The notes below the pieces were generated by a model. It was given only the letters and a program-made list of their open reading frames with translations. It made no database searches and was not told where the DNA came from. This document shows positions 8,217 through 17,396 of a stretch of DNA of 33,378 nucleotides, one piece after another (within the stretch, counting starts at the first letter, position 1; each line of letters opens with the position of its first letter). The stretch spans positions 1-33,378 of the forward strand of contig JAJRUS010000107.1 in NCBI GenBank assembly GCA_024277675.1, given 5' to 3'. Origin of the DNA: a bacterium. Lineage in GTDB: Bacteria; SZUA-182; SZUA-191; JAJRXT01. The position numbers and the translations under genes are program-made.

Positions 8217-9464
8217 TTAAATAAACTTATCAGCCCAACTCAGTACTTGATGGGTTAAGCGCTGGAGTAATCCATCACCATTATTCTTCCATCGCTGATC
8301 ATGCCGCCCGTCATTTTTAGCTCCATGTATTGCCAGTCCAACCCCGGTAGCATACATTGGGCTATTCACCACATCCACCAATCCCCCTATATTCCGCGGA
8401 TATCCCAGGCGTATCGGCAATCCCAGTATCTGCCCCGACAACTCCGGGATACCTTCCATAATTACTCCCCCGCCGGTAAGCACCATTCCTCCGGCCACCA
8501 GGTGTTTATAACCGGAAGCAGTAATGTGCTGATCCAACAGTGTGAAAATTTCCTCGGCTCTGGGTTCGATTATTTCACATAATACCTGACGGGAAAGGTG
8601 GCGAGGCGGACGGCCCCCCACACTGGGCACAGCCACACTTTCATTATTCAGCACCAGACTGGCCAGAGCACAGCCATATCGGCGCTTTATAGCCTCGGCC
8701 TCGGCCACCGGAGTGCGCAAGCCCACCGAAATATCATTGGTAAAATGATCTCCACCCAAACCCAGTACGGCAGTATGCACCACGCTACCATTAACAAAAA
8801 TGACCAAATCGCTGGTTCCCCCGCCAATGTCCACCAGCACCGTACCCAATTCTTTTTCATCGGCACATATAGTGGCTTCACTGGAGGCCAACTGCTCCAG
8901 TACAATATCCGCTACCTCCAATCCGGCCTTTATAACGCTTTTTATGATATTCTGAACAGAAGTAATTGCGCCGGTAACTATATGCACCTCAGCCTCTAAC
9001 CTCACCACGGACATGCCAATCGGGTCATTAACTCCATCCTGACTATCTACGATAAACTCCTGCGGCAATACATGTATTATTTCCCTGTCCAAGGGAATAT
9101 TGACTGCCGAAGCAGCCTCAAGCACCCGGTTTACATCTTCCTGCCTCACCTCTTGCTCCCGGTTGGATACGGCTACCACTCCGCGGCTATTAAACCCCTG
9201 AAGATGATTTCCGGCGATTCCGGCATAAACACTCTCCACCTCAACCCCGGCCATTTCCTGAGCTTCCTGCACCGCACCTTTAATCGACTCAACCGTACTG
9301 TCAATATTGACCACCACTCCACGGCGCAAACCCTTAGACGGCTTACAGCCAAAACCCATTATATCCACCCCGCCCTTGTCATTCGCCTCAGCAATAACCG
9401 CACAAGTTTTAGTAGTACCGATATCCAGACCGGTAATCGGGCCGCCCCGCTCTTTCTTACCCAT
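8217..9464 (-). CDS. ftsA: Cell division protein FtsA
   Basis: FtsA is the actin-like ATPase that tethers FtsZ to the membrane and signals to late divisome proteins. The protein (415 residues from the chosen start) opens with the phosphate-1 motif GLDIGTTKT, includes the SHS2 (1C) domain, and has the second phosphate motif VDIGGGTSD. It ends in an amphipathic helix (about the last 18 residues, LLQRLTHQVLSWADKF) that fits the membrane-targeting sequence. The minus-strand start region reads AAGGAGGTGATGATAATG. I prefer the last ATG (9464), 8 bases after GGAGG, over the upstream GTG (9473) or ATG (9470). It lies between ftsQ and ftsZ. Confidence 0.95.
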   Translation of the reverse strand: MGKKERGGPITGLDIGTTKTCAVIAEANDKGGVDIMGFGCKPSKGLRRGVVVNIDSTVESIKGAVQEAQEMAGVEVESVYAGIAGNHLQGFNSRGVVAVSNREQEVRQEDVNRVLEAASAVNIPLDREIIHVLPQEFIVDSQDGVNDPIGMSVVRLEAEVHIVTGAITSVQNIIKSVIKAGLEVADIVLEQLASSEATICADEKELGTVLVDIGGGTSDLVIFVNGSVVHTAVLGLGGDHFTNDISVGLRTPVAEAEAIKRRYGCALASLVLNNESVAVPSVGGRPPRHLSRQVLCEIIEPRAEEIFTLLDQHITASGYKHLVAGGMVLTGGGVIMEGIPELSGQILGLPIRLGYPRNIGGLVDVVNSPMYATGVGLAIHGAKNDGRHDQRWKNNGDGLLQRLTHQVLSWADKFI

Positions 9465-9507
9465 TATCATCACCTCCTTGCTAAAAACCTGCCCGGCTAG
9501 CGTGCAG

Positions 9508-10326
9508 CTATGCCATGTTTTTAATCTGCTTAAATCTCACCACTACCATATCCTTATATCGCAAATCCAAAAAATCCACTTCCTTAATCCGGGCATTCAG
9601 GCTTTGCCAGACCGTTTTCATATGGCTTAATTTTTGCTCAACCCCTCCTTCACCCAGGCGAACCTCAATCCCATCTTTTACGGTATAAAAAACTGTGTTA
9701 TATGGATACTGGACATTTACCTCAGAAACATCTCTCAGCAGGTTAGTCCGCTCCAACTGACATAAGACCTGAAGCCCATGTTTAATAGCGGCTGAGGCAC
9801 ATCTTTTTCCAGGGCTTAACTGCTCTTTAAATGTTCCGCTGATTATCGGCAGATTGGGCAGCTTCTTTCCCTTAAACTTCTCCAGCACTACCCCTTCCCT
9901 GTCTATTACATATAAACCGTCTGAATTTAATAAGGCGAACCTGGTACGTTCTTTAACCTTGATATTGACAGTACCGGGAAAAGTTTTGGTCACCCAGGCT
10001 TGCTTAATATAGGGATGCGCCTCTATGGCTTGTACCGCTGCTGCTGCATCTACTCCAAAGATGTTCTGTTGATAATCCAAATCAATCAGCCGGCGAATCT
10101 GTGAATGCTTCAGCCGCTGATTCCCATTAATCCAAATACTCGATATCTCAAAATACGGCAAATTAGTGACGTAGTTATAAAGCTGGTGACCGCCATACCC
10201 AATTCCTATTATCAATGCCACTAATGCGCTATATTTTATGGTCTTAGTAAATAATCTGCTAAAATATTTGTTCTTTGATTTTCTACGTCCGGATTTTTTT
10301 AGCGCCGGATATTTATTGCTGGCCAA
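9508..10326 (-). CDS. ftsQ: Cell division protein FtsQ/DivIB
   Basis: FtsQ is a bitopic membrane protein that links FtsL and FtsB with the rest of the divisome. The 272-residue protein has a strongly basic cytoplasmic N-terminus, one transmembrane helix at about residues 32-50, and a periplasmic POTRA domain (FEISSIWINGNQRL onward) followed by the FtsQ beta domain with IDREGVV. The start is TTG at 10326, with AGGAGG about 9 bases upstream inside the end of murB. The two genes overlap by 14 bases, which points to translational coupling. In many Gram-negative clusters ddl lies between murB and ftsQ; here there is no room for it. Confidence 0.93.
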   Translation of the reverse strand: MASNKYPALKKSGRRKSKNKYFSRLFTKTIKYSALVALIIGIGYGGHQLYNYVTNLPYFEISSIWINGNQRLKHSQIRRLIDLDYQQNIFGVDAAAAVQAIEAHPYIKQAWVTKTFPGTVNIKVKERTRFALLNSDGLYVIDREGVVLEKFKGKKLPNLPIISGTFKEQLSPGKRCASAAIKHGLQVLCQLERTNLLRDVSEVNVQYPYNTVFYTVKDGIEVRLGEGGVEQKLSHMKTVWQSLNARIKEVDFLDLRYKDMVVVRFKQIKNMA

Positions 10327-11236
10327 TGATAATCACCTCCTCCTCCAGCTTGACACCCCGCTCCTCCCACACCCGCTGCTTGATTAGCTCAATTAGTTCC
10401 AATACGTTCCGGGCAGCGGCCTGTCCCTTGTTTACAATAAAGTTGGCATGCTGATTGGAAACCTGGGCATCTCCCAAACAATATCCCTTAAGCCCCACCT
10501 CTTCGATCAGCTTGCCGGCAAACCCTCCGGGTGGGTTTTTAAATATGCAACCGGCGCTTTTCTGACCAACAGGCTGTGTCTCAAAACGCTTAGCCAACAA
10601 CTCACTCATCTTATCTTTTATCTCTTTTTTGGGCCGATGGGTGAGCTTCAATTTTACCTCCAGGATAATACTGCCCTCCGGTAGATAACTTTGGCGATAG
10701 CCAAATTTAAGTTGATCTTTCTTTAATATCTTTAGCTGAAATCCGGCGCCCAGCAGTTTTAGTTCCTCCAGCACCTGGGCTATATTCCCCTCGCGGGTAC
10801 CGGCATTCATAACCACCGCCCCGCCCATCGTACCGGGAATGCCGATCAGGGTTTCCAGCCCCCCCAATTCCTCTTCCACAGCAAACCTTATTACCATCGA
10901 CAATTTGGCCCCGGTCTGAACCACCAGATAATCGCCTTTACGGGCAATACTGTTGAAACCTTCCTTAAGGCAAACCACAATCCCGGATACCCCTTCATCC
11001 TTAACCAGTAGATTACTGCCGCAACCTACTACAAATAAGGGAATGTTACAACGAGCAGCAAATTCAGTGGTTCTAACCAAATCATCGACATCCTGTGGAA
11101 ATACCAATACTTGGGCCGGGCCGCCCACCCCTATTGAAGTAAAAGCCGCCAACGGCTCGTTAAACAGCACCCGACCACGCAGCTTCAGCTCATTTTTAAA
11201 CTGCCGGATATCACTTTTTGCCATTGCGCTATACAC
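10313..11236 (-). CDS. murB: UDP-N-acetylenolpyruvoylglucosamine reductase MurB
   Basis: MurB uses FAD and NADPH to reduce UDP-GlcNAc-enolpyruvate to UDP-MurNAc in the cytoplasm. The 307-residue protein carries the FAD-binding motifs GCGSNLLV and GIPGTMGGAVVMNAG. The C-terminal domain has the catalytic serine region (QKSAGCIFKNP) and SNQHANFIVN, the shorter type II MurB layout. The start is GTG at 11236, which overlaps the murC stop by one base and has GGAGG 10 bases upstream. An internal ATG four codons later is possible. It lies between murC and ftsQ. Confidence 0.95.
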   Translation of the reverse strand: MYSAMAKSDIRQFKNELKLRGRVLFNEPLAAFTSIGVGGPAQVLVFPQDVDDLVRTTEFAARCNIPLFVVGCGSNLLVKDEGVSGIVVCLKEGFNSIARKGDYLVVQTGAKLSMVIRFAVEEELGGLETLIGIPGTMGGAVVMNAGTREGNIAQVLEELKLLGAGFQLKILKKDQLKFGYRQSYLPEGSIILEVKLKLTHRPKKEIKDKMSELLAKRFETQPVGQKSAGCIFKNPPGGFAGKLIEEVGLKGYCLGDAQVSNQHANFIVNKGQAAARNVLELIELIKQRVWEERGVKLEEEVIIIGQQ

Positions 11237-12612
11237 TATACCTTAACCTCCAGCGCCTGCTTTATTTTACCGGCCAATTCCCCCACATTACCCGCCCCTA
11301 AAGTAAGCAGCATATCTTGTGGTTTCAATACATCCAATACATAAGCCACGATCTCTTCCGTATTGGGTATAAAGACCACATTCCGGTGACCATGTTCTTT
11401 TACTCCCTCGGCAATCTGCTGAGCGGATACACCGGGAATCGGTTTTTCACCGGCACAATAAATATCAGTAACTATCAATACATCTGCTTGATAAAAGGCG
11501 GTAAAAAAATCTTCCAGCATATCCCTGGTGCGGGTATAGCGGTGAGGCTGAAAAATGGCTACAGTCCTCTTACCCCAGCCCTCTTTAGCCGCTCGCAACG
11601 TGGCTTTAATTTCCACTGGATGATGCGCATAATCGTCAATTATCAGCACCTCAGCTACCTCTCCAATAAGTTGAAACCGCCGGTCGGCGCCGGCAAATTC
11701 TTCCAGCGCCAACTTTATAGTGTCGAAGCCTAAGCCCAGATCCAGTCCTACAGTTATAGCAGCCAGGCAATTGTAAACATTATGCAATCCCGGCACATTA
11801 ATATTGACCGAACCCAACTCAGACCCCCTGTGCAGTACCTTAAACCGGCTGCTGAACTTACTGAAACTTATCTGCTCAGCCATTATATCGGCCTGGGTGC
11901 TAAGGCCATAGGTGATATACCGCTTTTCCACTTTGGGGATTAGCTCCTGAATATTTTTTTGATCCAGGCACAAAATGGCCGCTCCATAAAAAGGAACCTT
12001 GTTTATGAACTGCAAAAAATCGTGTTTGATATTTTCCAACGTTCCATAGTAATCCAAATGTTCGGCATCAATGGTAGTCACTACTGCAATGGTGGGTGAG
12101 AGTTTCAAAAATGAGCCATCGCTTTCATCAGCCTCAGCTACCAGATACTCACCCGATCCCAACCTGGCATTACTACCCAGGCTGTTTAACCGTCCGCCAA
12201 CCACGATGGTAGGGTCCAGCCCCCCCCGGGCCAGTACCGTGGCCACTATCGAGGTAGTGGTAGTCTTACCGTGCGTGCCGGCAATCGCAATACCATACTT
12301 GAGACGCATCAATTCAGCCAGCATTTCAGCGCGGGGAATTACCGGTATCAACTGCTCCCGCGCCGCCATTATCTCTGCATTATCAGCCGCTATGGCCGAT
12401 GATATTACTATCACATCCACGCCTGCTATCTGTGAAGCCTCGTGACCAATATATACCCTGGCCCCCAACTGTTGCAGCCGGCGGGTAAGCGAACTCTCTT
12501 TCGCATCCGAACCGCTCACCAGATAACCCAGGTTTAACAGCAGCTCAGCAATACCGCTCATGCCGATACCGCCAATCCCTATGAAATATATATGCTTAAT
12601 TCTGCCCAGCAT
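11236..12612 (-). CDS. murC: UDP-N-acetylmuramate--L-alanine ligase MurC
   Basis: MurC ligates L-alanine to UDP-MurNAc using ATP, the first step of stem-peptide synthesis. The 458-residue protein has all three Mur ligase domains: an N-terminal Rossmann domain with IGIGGIGMSG, the central ATPase domain with GTHGKT (112-117), and a C-terminal domain with DDYAHHP and FQPHRYTR. Length and motifs are normal. The start ATG at 12612 lies inside the end of murG (17-base overlap), and murB follows with a one-base overlap, so the three genes form a tightly coupled block. Confidence 0.97.
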   Translation of the reverse strand: MLGRIKHIYFIGIGGIGMSGIAELLLNLGYLVSGSDAKESSLTRRLQQLGARVYIGHEASQIAGVDVIVISSAIAADNAEIMAAREQLIPVIPRAEMLAELMRLKYGIAIAGTHGKTTTTSIVATVLARGGLDPTIVVGGRLNSLGSNARLGSGEYLVAEADESDGSFLKLSPTIAVVTTIDAEHLDYYGTLENIKHDFLQFINKVPFYGAAILCLDQKNIQELIPKVEKRYITYGLSTQADIMAEQISFSKFSSRFKVLHRGSELGSVNINVPGLHNVYNCLAAITVGLDLGLGFDTIKLALEEFAGADRRFQLIGEVAEVLIIDDYAHHPVEIKATLRAAKEGWGKRTVAIFQPHRYTRTRDMLEDFFTAFYQADVLIVTDIYCAGEKPIPGVSAQQIAEGVKEHGHRNVVFIPNTEEIVAYVLDVLKPQDMLLTLGAGNVGELAGKIKQALEVKV

Positions 12613-13705
12613 TACCTAGCTCCGTTAAAATATGCTCAACTATCTGGCGAGCAGCATTGGGCCGACTCAGGCCCTGGCTGATTTCAGCCATTTGCGCTAA
12701 TTGCTCCCGATTATGCATAAATTCCAGCACCACCCAGGCTAACCCGGCCCCGCTTACCTCGGTATCCAACATCACTTTAGCCGCTCCCGCCTGTGCCAGC
12801 ACCTCGGCATTTTTTCGCTGATGGTCATTGGCGGCATAGGGATAAGGAATAAGCAGCGCCGGCTTACCGCACATAGTAAGCTCAGCCAGACTGGTAGCCC
12901 CGGCGCGACAGATTACCATATCTGCCGCCGCGTAAGCGCTGGGCATATCATAGATGAAGGAAGCGATGTGCGCCTTAACCTCCTGCTCTTCATAGGCCGC
13001 CTTAAGCTTAGAATAATCCGGTTCCCCTGTTTGATGGATAAGCTGTAAGTTTTCTTTCTCCGCCGCCAGCAATGGAAGGGCCTCCAGCAGGCCCTGGTTT
13101 ATACGTTTTGCGCCCTGACTGCCGCCAAACACCAGCACCGTAAATTTAGTCTGAGACAGGCCGAAAGTTCGTAAAGCTTCAGCCTTAAGCGGCAGTTTTT
13201 TCAACTCCATACGTAGCGGATTCCCGGTAAACAATACCTTATGCAGCGGGAAAAAATCAGCTGTAGCCTGATATGAGATGAATATTTTTTTCACCCAGCG
13301 GCCCAGCAAACGATTAGTTAAGCCCGGATAAACATTCTGCTCCTGGATGTAGCAGGCTTTTCTCATCAGGGCCGCACTTAAAACCACCGGCCCGGCGCTA
13401 TAACCACCCACTCCGACTACCGCCTGGGGGTTAAATCGGTTGATAATCCGACCCGCCTGCCAGCAGGCCGGCGGCAGTCCGAAGACCGTTTTTAATCCTC
13501 CCCGAATTGATGAACCTTTAATCGGACTCACCTTAATCTCCTTAAAGTCAAAGCCCTCACGCTTTAAAATATCGCCGGTCAATCCCCGGCCATGACCCAC
13601 AAACAAAACATCCGCCCCGGCGATTTGCTGCCTTAGTTCCTGGGCAATGGCAATTCCCGGATATAAATGACCACCGGTGCCCCCCCCGGCAACTATCCAT
13701 CTCAC
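12596..13705 (-). CDS. murG: Lipid II synthase MurG
   Basis: MurG transfers GlcNAc from UDP-GlcNAc to lipid I, making lipid II on the inner face of the membrane. The 369-residue GT-B glycosyltransferase has the N-terminal glycine-rich loop GGGTGGHLYPG, a second glycine-rich motif GGSQGA, and the UDP-sugar-binding region CRAGATSLAEL in the C-terminal half. The start is GTG at 13705 and overlaps the ftsW stop by four bases (GTGA). Its position between ftsW and murC is canonical. Confidence 0.97.
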   Translation of the reverse strand: MRWIVAGGGTGGHLYPGIAIAQELRQQIAGADVLFVGHGRGLTGDILKREGFDFKEIKVSPIKGSSIRGGLKTVFGLPPACWQAGRIINRFNPQAVVGVGGYSAGPVVLSAALMRKACYIQEQNVYPGLTNRLLGRWVKKIFISYQATADFFPLHKVLFTGNPLRMELKKLPLKAEALRTFGLSQTKFTVLVFGGSQGAKRINQGLLEALPLLAAEKENLQLIHQTGEPDYSKLKAAYEEQEVKAHIASFIYDMPSAYAAADMVICRAGATSLAELTMCGKPALLIPYPYAANDHQRKNAEVLAQAGAAKVMLDTEVSGAGLAWVVLEFMHNREQLAQMAEISQGLSRPNAARQIVEHILTELGNAGQN

Positions 13706-14859
13706 CGTTTCCCCCGTAAAGTCCCGGTTGACCTTTTTACCGGCGCCGGGCGGCGCCGGGTGGATATATTCAGTAAGGCGCCTATAGCCAGCATATTTAT
13801 CACTAAGGCCGATCCCCCATAGCTGATAAAAGGCAGGGGTAAGCCCTTGGTGGGCAACAGACCACCGACCACCCCCATATTAACCAGCGCCTGTAAACCG
13901 ATTAAGCAAGTAATACCCAACGCCAGATAGCTGCCGAAAAAATCCGGAGCCCGCCGGGCAATAAGCAATCCCTGCCATATCAATATGGCAAATAAAATCA
14001 ATATCAGGGCTATTCCCAAAAAACCCCATTCCTCACCGATAACCGCCAGAATAAAGTCAGTGTGAGCCTCCGGCAAATAAAAAGCCTTTTGTTGGCCGGC
14101 CCCCAAACCCACTCCGGCCAGCCCCCCGCGTCCCAACGCTATAAAGGACTGGGTAAGTTGGAATCCGGCAGCGGTTGGATCCCGCCAGGGGTTTAAAAAG
14201 CTGATAATCCGGCGCTGGCTATAGGCCAGATTGGATACCAGAAACCAAAAACCGCTCAAGCAAACCAAGCCCAGTGCGGCCAGATACCTGAATCTTACTC
14301 CAGCCACAAAAAACATTACCAGGGCCAGCGCCGCCAGAATCAGACAGTTGCCTATATCCGGCTGACAGGCCACCAACAAGCACATGGCTCCCAGCACTAT
14401 AAAAACAGGCAGCGTGTATGACGCTCCCTCTTTTTTCCGTCCATCACTTAACTGAGCCAGGCTGTGCGCCAGGAAAACTATTAAGCCCCATTTAACTATT
14501 TCGATGGGTTGAAAGCTGAAACCTCCCCAGGCCAGCCAACGCTTAGCTCCGTTTAAGACCCGGGCCTGCGGGGAAACCAGCACCATAATCAATAACCCGA
14601 AACATAGCGCCAGCAGTACATATACTAATTTTCTCCACCATACATAATTTAACTTCATCCCCAAAAACATCACCGCCATCCCCAAAGCCAGCCTAATTAG
14701 TTGGCGGGTGAGGTAATAGTACCCGTTTCCATACCATCTCTGAGCTACCGGCATGCTGGCGCTGTACACCATCACCAGGCCAATTACCAACAAAAGCATG
14801 GTGCTGGTAAGTAACAATTTATCCGGTGAACACCTGTCAGCTATGCTGTCCCTTTTCAT
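13702..14859 (-). CDS. ftsW: SEDS peptidoglycan glycosyltransferase FtsW
   Basis: This 385-residue polytopic membrane protein belongs to the SEDS family (FtsW/RodA/SpoVE), which polymerises lipid II into septal glycan together with a class B penicillin-binding protein. About ten transmembrane segments can be seen. Family signatures include GLVMVYSAS near the N-terminus, a GAKRWL motif in the periplasmic loop, and the C-terminal PFISYGGSALVINM region. The dcw position between murD and murG, with ftsI in the same operon, makes FtsW the best call over RodA. It overlaps murG by four bases and lies 44 bases after murD. Confidence 0.93.
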   Translation of the reverse strand: MKRDSIADRCSPDKLLLTSTMLLLVIGLVMVYSASMPVAQRWYGNGYYYLTRQLIRLALGMAVMFLGMKLNYVWWRKLVYVLLALCFGLLIMVLVSPQARVLNGAKRWLAWGGFSFQPIEIVKWGLIVFLAHSLAQLSDGRKKEGASYTLPVFIVLGAMCLLVACQPDIGNCLILAALALVMFFVAGVRFRYLAALGLVCLSGFWFLVSNLAYSQRRIISFLNPWRDPTAAGFQLTQSFIALGRGGLAGVGLGAGQQKAFYLPEAHTDFILAVIGEEWGFLGIALILILFAILIWQGLLIARRAPDFFGSYLALGITCLIGLQALVNMGVVGGLLPTKGLPLPFISYGGSALVINMLAIGALLNISTRRRPAPVKRSTGTLRGKR

Positions 14860-14903
14860 CTGTCCAATCCGCTCAAGCTATAATTTATAAACAAATGCTG
14901 ATT

Positions 14904-16253
14904 TTAATGACATAATTCTTTTACCGCTTGTTTAAATACCTGGCCCCGCTGTTCGAAATTATCAAACATATCGAAACTGGCACAGGCCGGTGACAACAAC
15001 ACTATCTCTCCCGGTTCAGCCTGAGAAAAAGCCATCTCTACCGCAGCTTGCAGGCTGTCCGCCAGTTGTATAGGCTCAAACCCCGGCAGCGCCCGGGCAA
15101 TTTTATCTCTGGCCTGGCCGATGAGTATCAGCCGCTTAACCTTACGTTTTATAATATCGGCCAGGGGGCTATAATCGCCGCCCTTATCCTTACCGCCGGC
15201 AATCAGGGTCAGTGGCGCCTCAAAACTCTCTAGTGACTTAATTACCGCCCCCACATTAGTGGCTTTTGAATCATTTATGAACCTGACTCCATTAATCTCG
15301 GCTACCGGCTCCGAACGATGTTCCAGGCCGGAAAACCGGCTTAACTCCTGCCTGATGGTTTTAGCTTTTAGGCCACATAAGCAGGCCACCGCCACCGCCG
15401 CCAATATGTTTTCCAAATTGTGCAGCCCCAACAGTTTTATCTCATTTACAGGACATATTTGGGTTTGCCGGCCGGACAAACGGCTGACTACCCAGTCTCC
15501 ATCCAGCATAATACCTTCATCCAGGCTTTGTTTACGGCTGAAAAACAGCTTGTGCGCCCTGATCTCAGGGGCTATCCGGCGGGCAACTTCATCGTCGGCA
15601 TTGATTATAGCCGTATCCTGCGGGGTTTGATTGACAAACAACTTAGCCTTAGCCGCTACATAATCATCAAATGATGCATAACGATCCAGATGATCGGGCG
15701 ATATATTAAGCAATACCGCAATGCTTGGCCGAAACAGCGAAATACCTTCCAGTTGGAAGCTACTTACCTCGGCTACCCAGAAGTCCCTCTTGCTAGCTGA
15801 TAAAACCTCTTCCGCTAGGGGAACTCCAATGTTGCCGCCCACAAAAACCTGCTTTCCCGCCTTATTCAGCAAGTTACCGATGAGGGTGGTGGTGGTGGTC
15901 TTTCCATTAGTGCCGGTTATGGCAATAATGGGTACATTAGTTAACCTATAAGCCAATTCAAGTTCACTAATCACCCTCACTCCAGCCTCCTGGGCTTGCA
16001 AAATGGGAGGGATATTAAAAGGGACTCCCGGGCTAGTTATAATTGTATCTGCGGCAGTAAACACCTCAGGTGGATGTCCCCCTAACCTCACATCTACCTG
16101 GGGTGGTAATTCGTTCAGATATTGGAACACCTCAGCTTCCGTACGGCTATCGGTTACGGTAACCTTAGCCCCTTTTGTCCACAGCAGCTTAGCTACGGCT
16201 AATCCGGTTCTGGCTAATCCGACAACAGTCACTTTTTTACCCTCCCAACTCAC
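14904..16253 (-). CDS. murD: UDP-MurNAc-L-Ala--D-glutamate ligase MurD
   Basis: MurD adds D-glutamate to UDP-MurNAc-L-Ala using ATP. The 449-residue protein has a Rossmann N-terminal domain (VVGLARTGLAV), the ATPase domain with GTNGKT (114-119), and a C-terminal domain with NDSKATN and the GGKDKGGDYSPL segment. The latter form, and LLSPACASFDMF, look Gram-negative rather than Bacillus-like to me. The start is GTG at 16253, 7 bases after AAGG; the gene begins four bases after the mraY stop. Confidence 0.96.
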   Translation of the reverse strand: MSWEGKKVTVVGLARTGLAVAKLLWTKGAKVTVTDSRTEAEVFQYLNELPPQVDVRLGGHPPEVFTAADTIITSPGVPFNIPPILQAQEAGVRVISELELAYRLTNVPIIAITGTNGKTTTTTLIGNLLNKAGKQVFVGGNIGVPLAEEVLSASKRDFWVAEVSSFQLEGISLFRPSIAVLLNISPDHLDRYASFDDYVAAKAKLFVNQTPQDTAIINADDEVARRIAPEIRAHKLFFSRKQSLDEGIMLDGDWVVSRLSGRQTQICPVNEIKLLGLHNLENILAAVAVACLCGLKAKTIRQELSRFSGLEHRSEPVAEINGVRFINDSKATNVGAVIKSLESFEAPLTLIAGGKDKGGDYSPLADIIKRKVKRLILIGQARDKIARALPGFEPIQLADSLQAAVEMAFSQAEPGEIVLLSPACASFDMFDNFEQRGQVFKQAVKELCH

Positions 16254-16257
16254 TGGT

Positions 16258-17340
16258 TTACCTTAACTTCAAAGTACTCAACCCGACCAGCGCCAATATT
16301 ATGGCGATAATCCAGAAGCGTACGATAATTTTGGGTTCAGCCCAGCCCCGCAGCTCAAAATGATGGTGAATAGGCGCCATGCGAAATATACGCTTTCCAC
16401 TTAACTTATAAGAAGCTACCTGAATGATAACCGACAGCGCCTCAATCACGAATACCCCGCCAATGACTACCAACAGCAATTCATTTTTGCTGACAATAGC
16501 CACTGTGCCTATGGCCCCTCCCAGGGCCAGGGCGCCAATATCTCCCATAAACACTTGTGCCGGGTAAGCATTGAACCATAGAAAGCCTAAACTGGCTCCC
16601 AGCATAGCTCCACAGAAAATACTCAATTCTCCGCTACCTGGAATATAGGGAATCATCAAATATTCGGCAAACCTGGCATGCCCGGCCACATAAGTTAAGA
16701 TGATAAAAGCCCCCGTAGCGATAATCACCGGCCCGATAGCCAGCCCATCCAGCCCGTCGGTGAGATTAACCGCATTTGAGGTGCCCACAATTATCAGGAC
16801 TAATAATGGCAGATAAAACCATCCCAAATCGGGATGCACATTTTTAAAGAAGGGAATCGGCAGCCGGGTTACCAGATCATCCACCGGATTCAGCATCAAA
16901 TAAAGTCCGGCGGCAAGGCCAACCAGACTTTGCCAGCAAAGTTTCTGGCCGATATTTAATCCCCGGCGGCCTTGATGCTTTAGTTTCAGCCGATCATCCA
17001 CCAGACCGATAATCCCCATGCACAGGGTAACTCCAAGTACCAGCCATATATACCTATTAGTCAGGTTGGCCCACAGTAAGGTGGGCACAAATATGGAAAT
17101 CAGAATTAAAATACCCCCCATGCCGGGGGTTTCTGCTTTAGCCAAATGGCCTTCGGGAATATATTCCCTGACACTACCGTTGGCCGGATAGCGTTTTAAC
17201 TTCTCAATCAACCACGGCCCCAAAATAAAGCTGATGCTGAGTGACGTGAGAATGGCATAGGCTGTCCTAAGGGTAATGTACTTAAAGACATTGAATATCG
17301 CATAAGTTTCATGTAAAGGGTACAACAGATGATACAGCAT
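16258..17340 (-). CDS. mraY: Phospho-MurNAc-pentapeptide transferase MraY
   Basis: MraY joins UDP-MurNAc-pentapeptide to undecaprenyl phosphate, giving lipid I at the membrane. I chose ATG 17340, with GAGG 6 bases upstream, over an in-frame TTG at 17352; this gives 360 residues, the length of the Gram-negative type. About ten transmembrane helices are present. Active-site motifs are seen: the DDxxK-type stretch [34 protein letters not shown] and [10 protein letters not shown]. The N-terminus ([13 protein letters not shown]) and C-terminus (STLKLR) resemble deltaproteobacterial MraY. The neighbour upstream is murE, not murF as in most clusters; only about 56 bases separate the two genes. Confidence 0.96.
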   Translation of the reverse strand: MLYHLLYPLHETYAIFNVFKYITLRTAYAILTSLSISFILGPWLIEKLKRYPANGSVREYIPEGHLAKAETPGMGGILILISIFVPTLLWANLTNRYIWLVLGVTLCMGIIGLVDDRLKLKHQGRRGLNIGQKLCWQSLVGLAAGLYLMLNPVDDLVTRLPIPFFKNVHPDLGWFYLPLLVLIIVGTSNAVNLTDGLDGLAIGPVIIATGAFIILTYVAGHARFAEYLMIPYIPGSGELSIFCGAMLGASLGFLWFNAYPAQVFMGDIGALALGGAIGTVAIVSKNELLLVVIGGVFVIEALSVIIQVASYKLSGKRIFRMAPIHHHFELRGWAEPKIIVRFWIIAIILALVGLSTLKLR

Positions 17341-17364
17341 CTTACGCCTCAAACGGGTTTAACC

Positions 17365-17377
17365 AGGCATGGCCTGT
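17365..17377. repeat. Palindromic motif AGGCATGGCCTGT, copy 1
   Basis: One of three intergenic copies in the window matching AGGCANRGCCTGT. It lies in the short gap between murE and mraY, where murF would normally be. The preceding bases AACC are shared with the copy at 30327. It could form a small hairpin. Confidence 0.4.
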
Positions 17378-17396
17378 ATGAACAACAAACTACTTG

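Noticed and set aside
7338-12445. Plus-strand ORFs of 90-140 codons opposite the ftsZ to murC genes
   Set aside because: They are antisense shadows of well-identified genes and have no family motifs.
16258-17340. mraY as a foreign gene from a proteobacterium
   Set aside because: It looked foreign only under the Firmicutes assumption. Its neighbours share the same affinity, so no transfer is needed.
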